Source: Patescibacteria group bacterium
GTDB taxonomy: Bacteria; Patescibacteriota; Patescibacteriia; Veblenbacterales; UBA10138
Assembly: GCA_003512705.1 (NCBI GenBank)
Contig: DOPF01000036.1
Span: forward strand, 1 to 8,118
Direction of reading: 5' to 3'
Length of the DNA: 8,118 bases
Under the pieces are notes generated by a model, which worked only from the letters and a program-made list of their open reading frames with translations, did not search any database and was not told where the DNA came from. Of this stretch, positions 5,581 through 8,118 are shown in pieces; position 1 is the first letter of the stretch; each line of letters opens with the position of its first letter. The position numbers and the translations under genes were made by a program.

Positions 5581-5719
5581 ACCCAGTAATACAACTTCGC
5601 TGCAACTTGTTTAAGGCCTTATTTAAGAAATTTTTATGAATATTACATCTAATCTAATAATTAAATCTTCGTGTGGTTTACCCGTTGCGGGTAAGGCCCA
5701 GCGAAGTTGATATACTGGG
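5581..5719 (+). repeat. Inverted-repeat element, copy 2, upstream of rplQ
   Basis: The left arm 5581-5601 begins ACCCAGTAATACAACTT, identical to copy 1 over 17 nt. The right arm 5700-5719 contains AAGTTGATATACTGGG, identical to copy 1 over 16 nt. Pairing again gives an outer helix, the same ATA/ATA 3x3 internal mismatch and a 9-bp inner helix (AACTTCGCT with AGCGAAGTT). The 98-nt loop is unrelated to copy 1 but makes its own inner stems: GGCCTTA (5615-5621) with TAAGGCC (5692-5698), and ACCCG-TTG-CGGGT (5680-5692). The right arm ends exactly at the rplQ ATG and includes TATACT (5711-5716). Inner-helix bases differ from copy 1 (TTCGCT versus TTTGC) yet stay paired. Confidence 0.8.
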
Positions 5720-6070
5720 ATGAGACATAGAAAGACAGGTAGAAAATTCGGCCGAACCCGCGATCCGCGGCGGGCCTTACTTAAAAATTTGGCCGCTAGT
5801 TTAGTTTTATATGAAAAAGTAAAAACCACTGACGCCAAGGCTAAAGAAATCAGGGGTTTTGTTGAGCCATTAATAACCAAAGGTAAAACTAATTCCGTGG
5901 CAGTACGTCGCTATTTATTGGCCCGGCTACCTACTGAAAACGCTGTTAAAAAAGTTTTAGAAGTTTTGGGTCCCCGATACCAAAATCGGGCCGGCGGTTA
6001 TACGCGGATTGTTAAATTAGGCCGCCGCCAGGGCGACGGCGCGCCCGTGTCTCTAATAGAATTGATTTAA
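5720..6070 (+). CDS. rplQ: 50S ribosomal protein L17
   Basis: Large-subunit protein located near the polypeptide exit region. 116 residues, within the bacterial range. The family pattern is complete: MRHRKTGRKFGRTRDPRRAL, LLKNLAASLVLYEKVKTTDA, KAKEIRGFVEPLITKGK, LGPRYQNRAGGYTRIVKLGR, RQGDGAPVSLIELI. The start is certain from MRHRK. Canonical position after rpoA, but the usual short spacer is replaced by a 338-nt gap with the GC-rich block and the inverted-repeat element; the start codon abuts the right arm (CTGGG-ATG). This spacing suggests that L17 and the two genes after it can be controlled separately from rpoA. Confidence 0.97.
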   Translation: MRHRKTGRKFGRTRDPRRALLKNLAASLVLYEKVKTTDAKAKEIRGFVEPLITKGKTNSVAVRRYLLARLPTENAVKKVLEVLGPRYQNRAGGYTRIVKLGRRQGDGAPVSLIELI

Positions 6071-6073
6071 TCT

Positions 6074-6439
6074 ATGGCAAGTAAGGCAAAAAAAATAACC
6101 GTTGATGCTAGTGGACAAACTTTAGGCCGCCTAGCTAGTCAGGTGGCTACGCTATTACGGGGTAAAAATTTGGTTTCGTTTGCGCCCAATAAAAACCCCG
6201 GAAGTATGGTGGAAGTTTTAAATTTATCTAAAGTCCGGTTCAGCGGTTCCAAATTGCAGGGCAAGAAATATTTTAAATACAGCGGCTATCCCGGTGGTAT
6301 GAAAATTACAACCTTAGATCAGGAGTTTAAGAAAAGTCCCGAACGTCTTTTTACTAATATGGTTAGGCTGATGTTGCCAAAAAACCGTTTAGCCAAAGTA
6401 TTAATGAAAAATTTAAGCGTTGAATTAGGTAAGGAATAA
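6074..6439 (+). CDS. rplM: 50S ribosomal protein L13 (short form)
   Basis: Early-assembly protein of the large subunit that binds 23S rRNA. 121 residues against about 142 in E. coli. Family hallmarks: [20 protein letters not shown] near the N-terminus, then [20 protein letters not shown] with PGGMK, then [20 protein letters not shown] and [10 protein letters not shown]. It ends there, lacking the usual H-hAAQqP tail, so the C-terminus is trimmed. Loop regions between VEVLNLS and KVRFSG are also tight. The start is 3 nt after rplQ, without a Shine-Dalgarno. It is followed by rpsI, its near-universal partner. Confidence 0.96.
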   Translation: MASKAKKITVDASGQTLGRLASQVATLLRGKNLVSFAPNKNPGSMVEVLNLSKVRFSGSKLQGKKYFKYSGYPGGMKITTLDQEFKKSPERLFTNMVRLMLPKNRLAKVLMKNLSVELGKE

Positions 6440-6441
6440 TT

Positions 6442-6963
6442 ATGGTTACGAAAACAGTTAAAAAGCATAAAGCGCCTGCTAAAAAGTCTACTAAGACTAA
6501 TGTGCAGGCCGTGGCTGAAGCGGTTCATAAAGTTAAGCAACAAGTTGCCAGGGCTAGTGTTCCAGCAACCAAACACAGTTACATTGCTACAGTCGGCAGA
6601 CGCAAAGAGGCAGTGGCTAGAGTAAGGTTGTTCCCTGGTGGTAAGGGGGAGTTTATTATCAATACCCGTCCACTGGTTCAATATTTTACTCATTTTGATA
6701 ATCAGATGGTTGTATTACAGCCACTTAAACTATTGGGTCTGGAGGATAAATTTAATGTTCAGGTAAAAGTTTTAGGCGGCGGTAAGACCGGCCAAGCCGA
6801 GGCGATTCGTCATGGTATTTCCCGAGCTCTGTTATTAGTTGATCCAGCTCACCGCGCCGCACTTAAGCCGCAGGGATTGTTAACGCGCGATTCTCGAGTG
6901 AAAGAGAGAAAGAAACCAGGACTCAAAAAAGCTCGGCGCGCGCCGCAGTTTAGTAAACGTTAA
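6442..6963 (+). CDS. rpsI: 30S ribosomal protein S9 with lysine-rich N-terminal extension
   Basis: Head protein of the small subunit whose C-terminal Lys/Arg tail touches P-site tRNA. 173 residues, about 45 more than usual. The S9 body begins near residue 47 ([20 protein letters not shown]), followed by [20 protein letters not shown] and [20 protein letters not shown], ending RAPQFSKR, the conserved P-site tail. The first ~45 residues ([19 protein letters not shown], then [17 protein letters not shown]) are a Lys/Ala-rich extension, probably disordered and rRNA-binding (inference). The start is 2 nt after rplM, with AAGGA at 6431-6435 as Shine-Dalgarno. Last gene of the operon; a terminator follows after 13 nt. 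Confidence 0.96.
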   Translation: MVTKTVKKHKAPAKKSTKTNVQAVAEAVHKVKQQVARASVPATKHSYIATVGRRKEAVARVRLFPGGKGEFIINTRPLVQYFTHFDNQMVVLQPLKLLGLEDKFNVQVKVLGGGKTGQAEAIRHGISRALLLVDPAHRAALKPQGLLTRDSRVKERKKPGLKKARRAPQFSKR

Positions 6964-6976
6964 TATTACATTCACT

Positions 6977-7007
6977 ACAGCTTCGACTTTATATCGAAGC
7001 TGTTTTT
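6977..7007 (+). terminator. Intrinsic terminator after rpsI
   Basis: ACAGCTTCGA (6977-6986) pairs perfectly with TCGAAGCTGT (6994-7003) around a 7-nt loop, followed by five T (7003-7007). It closes the ribosomal protein operon. Confidence 0.9.
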
Positions 7008-7036
7008 GACTTCACAAGGATTTACTTTTTTGAACA

Positions 7037-7059
7037 GGCTAATTGACGATACATTAGCC
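7037..7059 (+). repeat. Small inverted repeat upstream of hicBA
   Basis: GGCTAAT (7037-7043) and ATTAGCC (7053-7059) form a perfect 7-bp inverted repeat with a 9-nt loop. It has no proper T-run and sits more than 100 nt before hicB. It could be an operator or a weak secondary terminator; nothing decides between these. Confidence 0.35.
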
Positions 7060-7096
7060 AAAATTTTATCTGTGGGCAACAATTTTAAGTAATATC

Positions 7097-7160
7097 TGTT
7101 ATACTGATTATAGGGTATTTTTAAGATGGGGTTGACAGTTTGTTGCTAGTGAAGTAAAGT
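7097..7160 (+). promoter_or_regulatory. Two candidate promoters for hicBA
   Basis: Upstream candidate: an extended -10, TGTTATACT (7097-7105), without a clear -35. Downstream candidate: perfect TTGACA at 7132-7137, 17-nt spacer, TAAAGT at 7155-7160 (4 of 6), placing transcription start near 7167 and the hicB ATG about 14 nt later. HicB antitoxins commonly repress their own promoter, so an operator may lie in this stretch; none is identified. Confidence 0.5.
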
Positions 7161-7180
7161 AATAAGTCTAACTAATATTT

Positions 7181-7522
7181 ATGTTCTCATTAGCAAAAGT
7201 TTTTGGTAAGAAAGAAATAATTCCAGAAGTTTTGTGGGCCTTTCGTGGTAAGTTGCCGGATTCGCTTCACGTATCACTAACTCTTTCTAAAGATGGCGGT
7301 TATGTTGCGAGTGTTACTGATCTCCCTGGGTGTGTTACAGAGGGCAGTAATTTTATAGAATTGAATCAAATGATTAATTCGGCTGTGTTTGATTATTTTG
7401 AAATTCCGGCACAATATATTCCCCACCTATCAAGTTATTTACCATCGAAGGAAGTACTAGAAGATATGGTCCGTCGTGGTGAACGCATTCCGAAATCAGC
7501 GTTGGTATTCGAAAAAGTGTAG
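7181..7522 (+). CDS. hicB: HicB-like antitoxin
   Basis: Predicted antitoxin that binds and masks the HicA ribonuclease and normally represses the operon. 113 residues. The HicB fold is recognised at about residues 30-76: HVSLTLSKDGGYVASVTDLP followed by GCVTEGSNFIELNQMINSAV, the family pattern of GGY.a.v.dlPGc.t.G.....l..n...A. The N-terminus (MFSLAKVFGKKEIIPEVLWAF) is a small extension. The C-terminal ~35 residues (LPSKEVLEDMVRRGERIPKS) show no obvious helix-turn-helix or ribbon-helix-helix, so DNA binding is uncertain. It precedes the toxin gene by 10 nt, the reverse of classical hicA-hicB order but seen in other members. There is no Shine-Dalgarno. It lies directly downstream of the ribosomal operon but behind its terminator. 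Confidence 0.75.
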   Translation: MFSLAKVFGKKEIIPEVLWAFRGKLPDSLHVSLTLSKDGGYVASVTDLPGCVTEGSNFIELNQMINSAVFDYFEIPAQYIPHLSSYLPSKEVLEDMVRRGERIPKSALVFEKV

Positions 7523-7532
7523 CTTGTGGGAT

Positions 7533-7775
7533 ATGTGGCCGCAGTCGGAAGTTAAACGTAGAATACTTATTGGGGCTGCAAAAAGATTAGGACTACGTCT
7601 TTATGAGGGGAGTAAACACACTAACGTAGAGCAGGTGAGCACTGGACTTAAAACACAAATTCCTAGGCACGCCAAAGTTAAGCGGGAGACAGCAAAGGCT
7701 ATTGTTGTTTTTTTTGATAAAGCAAATGGGTTTTTCGGAAAAAGAGGTCTGCCAAGCCTTAGGTATAAATTCTGA
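7533..7775 (+). CDS. hicA: HicA-like mRNA interferase toxin
   Basis: Predicted small dsRBD-fold ribonuclease that cleaves mRNA when freed from HicB. 80 residues from ATG 7533. The family pattern is partly present: RLGLRLYEGSKHTNVEQVST with His29 in the place of the catalytic His of G-S-x-H, then TQIPRHAKVKRETAKAIVVF, matching the tIPrH....k..ta..I segment. A C-terminal addition (FFGKRGLPSLRYKF) is not usual. Divergence from textbook HicA is real, so activity is not assured. Pairing with the HicB-like gene 10 nt upstream is the main support. TTG at 7524 is an in-frame alternative start, but ATG gives a family-like N-terminus. The stop is TGA directly followed by TAA. Confidence 0.65.
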   Translation: MWPQSEVKRRILIGAAKRLGLRLYEGSKHTNVEQVSTGLKTQIPRHAKVKRETAKAIVVFFDKANGFFGKRGLPSLRYKF

Positions 7776-7841
7776 TAAATTGTAATTTTTAAGTCGGCTC
7801 ACCCCAGCATACAATTCAGTAAGTGGTAATTTATCTTTTAT

Positions 7842-7863
7842 ACCTCCGCCCACTAGCGGGGGT
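7842..7863 (+). other. Hairpin after hicA, not a terminator
   Basis: ACCTCCGC (7842-7849) pairs with GCGGGGGT (7856-7863), 8 bp with one G-T, loop CCACTA. No T-run follows on either strand. The rest of 7776-7927 shows no gene I can support. Confidence 0.4.
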
Positions 7864-7927
7864 TATGTTGACCTTGCTCGGCCAGGCTGGTACGGTGACT
7901 ATAACAAAAAATAAAATAGGACCAATT

Positions 7928-8077
7928 ATGAAAATAAACTATCGTTTACGTCCTGTGACTCGTGAGGAGAGGATAATCAACGAGTATCTCCTTCTCGACG
8001 AAATGGATAGTCAGAAGTGGTACCAGGTGGTTTTCTTAAAAATATGGCGCGGCTCGGGCCTGGTCATGCTGCAATAG
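7928..8077 (+). CDS. Possible small protein, 49 aa, function unknown
   Basis: ATG 7928 to TAG 8077: begins MKINYRLRPVTREERIINEY, continues LLLDEMDSQKWYQVVFLKIW and ends RGSGLVMLQ. It is charged and soluble in the first half, with an aromatic/hydrophobic segment in the second. Support is moderate: an AGGA sequence (7918-7921) lies 6 nt before the ATG, and a strong terminator begins 7 nt after the stop, as expected at a gene end. The frame is open further upstream (GTG 7823), but that part is GC-rich, overlaps a hairpin and looks non-coding. I do not recognise the family. It could be the relic of a larger gene or part of a small RNA. Confidence 0.4.
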   Translation: MKINYRLRPVTREERIINEYLLLDEMDSQKWYQVVFLKIWRGSGLVMLQ

Positions 8078-8084
8078 TATAAGT

Positions 8085-8118
8085 GGGGTTGTCGCATAAA
8101 TGCGGCGACCCCTTTTTT
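8085..8118 (+). terminator. Intrinsic terminator at right edge
   Basis: GGGGTTGTCGCAT (8085-8097) pairs with ATGCGGCGACCCC (8100-8112) along 13 positions, two of them G-U, followed by at least six T to the window end. It is a very strong terminator for whatever is transcribed through 7928-8077. Confidence 0.9.

Noticed and set aside
1..7775. Alternative genetic code with TGA as glycine (code 25)
   Set aside because: All genes have normal GGN glycines, full-length products under the standard code, and no in-frame TGA at conserved glycines.
7811..7825. Possible third copy of the inverted-repeat left arm (CCCAGCATACAATTC near 7803)
   Set aside because: Only partial similarity to the arm and no matching right arm downstream within the window.
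7593..7853. Minus-strand 86-aa frame opposite hicA
   Set aside because: Covers the HicA-like gene on the other strand with no promoter or recognisable domain; the HicB/HicA pairing favours the + strand.
1..8118. CRISPR array, tRNA, rRNA, insertion sequence or prophage genes
   Set aside because: No regularly spaced repeats, no cloverleaf with a CCA/T-loop pattern, no rRNA-like stretch and no transposase, integrase or phage motifs found.

Overview
The window reads as a stretch of a reduced bacterial genome of the Candidate Phyla Radiation (Patescibacteria) type. Support for this: the genes are compact and AT-rich, translation machinery dominates, several ribosomal proteins are short or oddly extended, AlaRS is unusually compact, RNA polymerase alpha lacks its C-terminal domain, and many starts have no visible Shine-Dalgarno. 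The standard code with TGA as stop fits every gene; stops used are mostly TAA, with TAG for four genes and TGA for one. The class cannot be assigned from sequence reading alone.

Layout. 1-1458 (+) is the 3' part of alaS, with the 5' end outside the window. 1457-1751 (-) looks like a complete small transcription unit: a promoter, a 47-residue one-helix membrane protein and a terminator abutting the end of alaS. 1775-2443 (+) is a membrane-anchored protein of unknown function whose stop codon overlaps a strong promoter. From there runs the ribosomal/transcription cluster on the + strand: a 160-nt structured leader, then infA, rpmJ, rpsM, rpsK, rpsD, rpoA, rplQ, rplM and rpsI, closed by a clear intrinsic terminator at 6977-7007. 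Next come a hicB-like antitoxin and hicA-like toxin pair (7181-7775) with its own promoters, then a small possible gene (7928-8077) and a strong terminator at the right edge.

How it works together. The central block makes an initiation factor (IF-1), six ribosomal proteins (L36, S13, S11, S4, L17, L13) plus S9, and the RNA polymerase alpha subunit that nucleates core enzyme assembly. Most of its genes are separated by only 2-14 nt and are probably translationally coupled. The two larger gaps, before rpmJ and before rplQ, each hold the same ~140-nt inverted-repeat element. The arms match between the two copies and the loops do not, and the downstream start codon lies directly after the right arm. 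This is the strongest candidate here for an undescribed regulatory element.

Other points worth a second look: the alpha subunit ends in an acidic linker and an AT-hook-like KRGRPKK tail where the alphaCTD would be; there is an isolated GC-rich, strongly self-complementary block between rpoA and rplQ; AlaRS lacks both the editing-domain beta-barrel and the C-Ala domain; and the small membrane protein is encoded opposite to all other genes.
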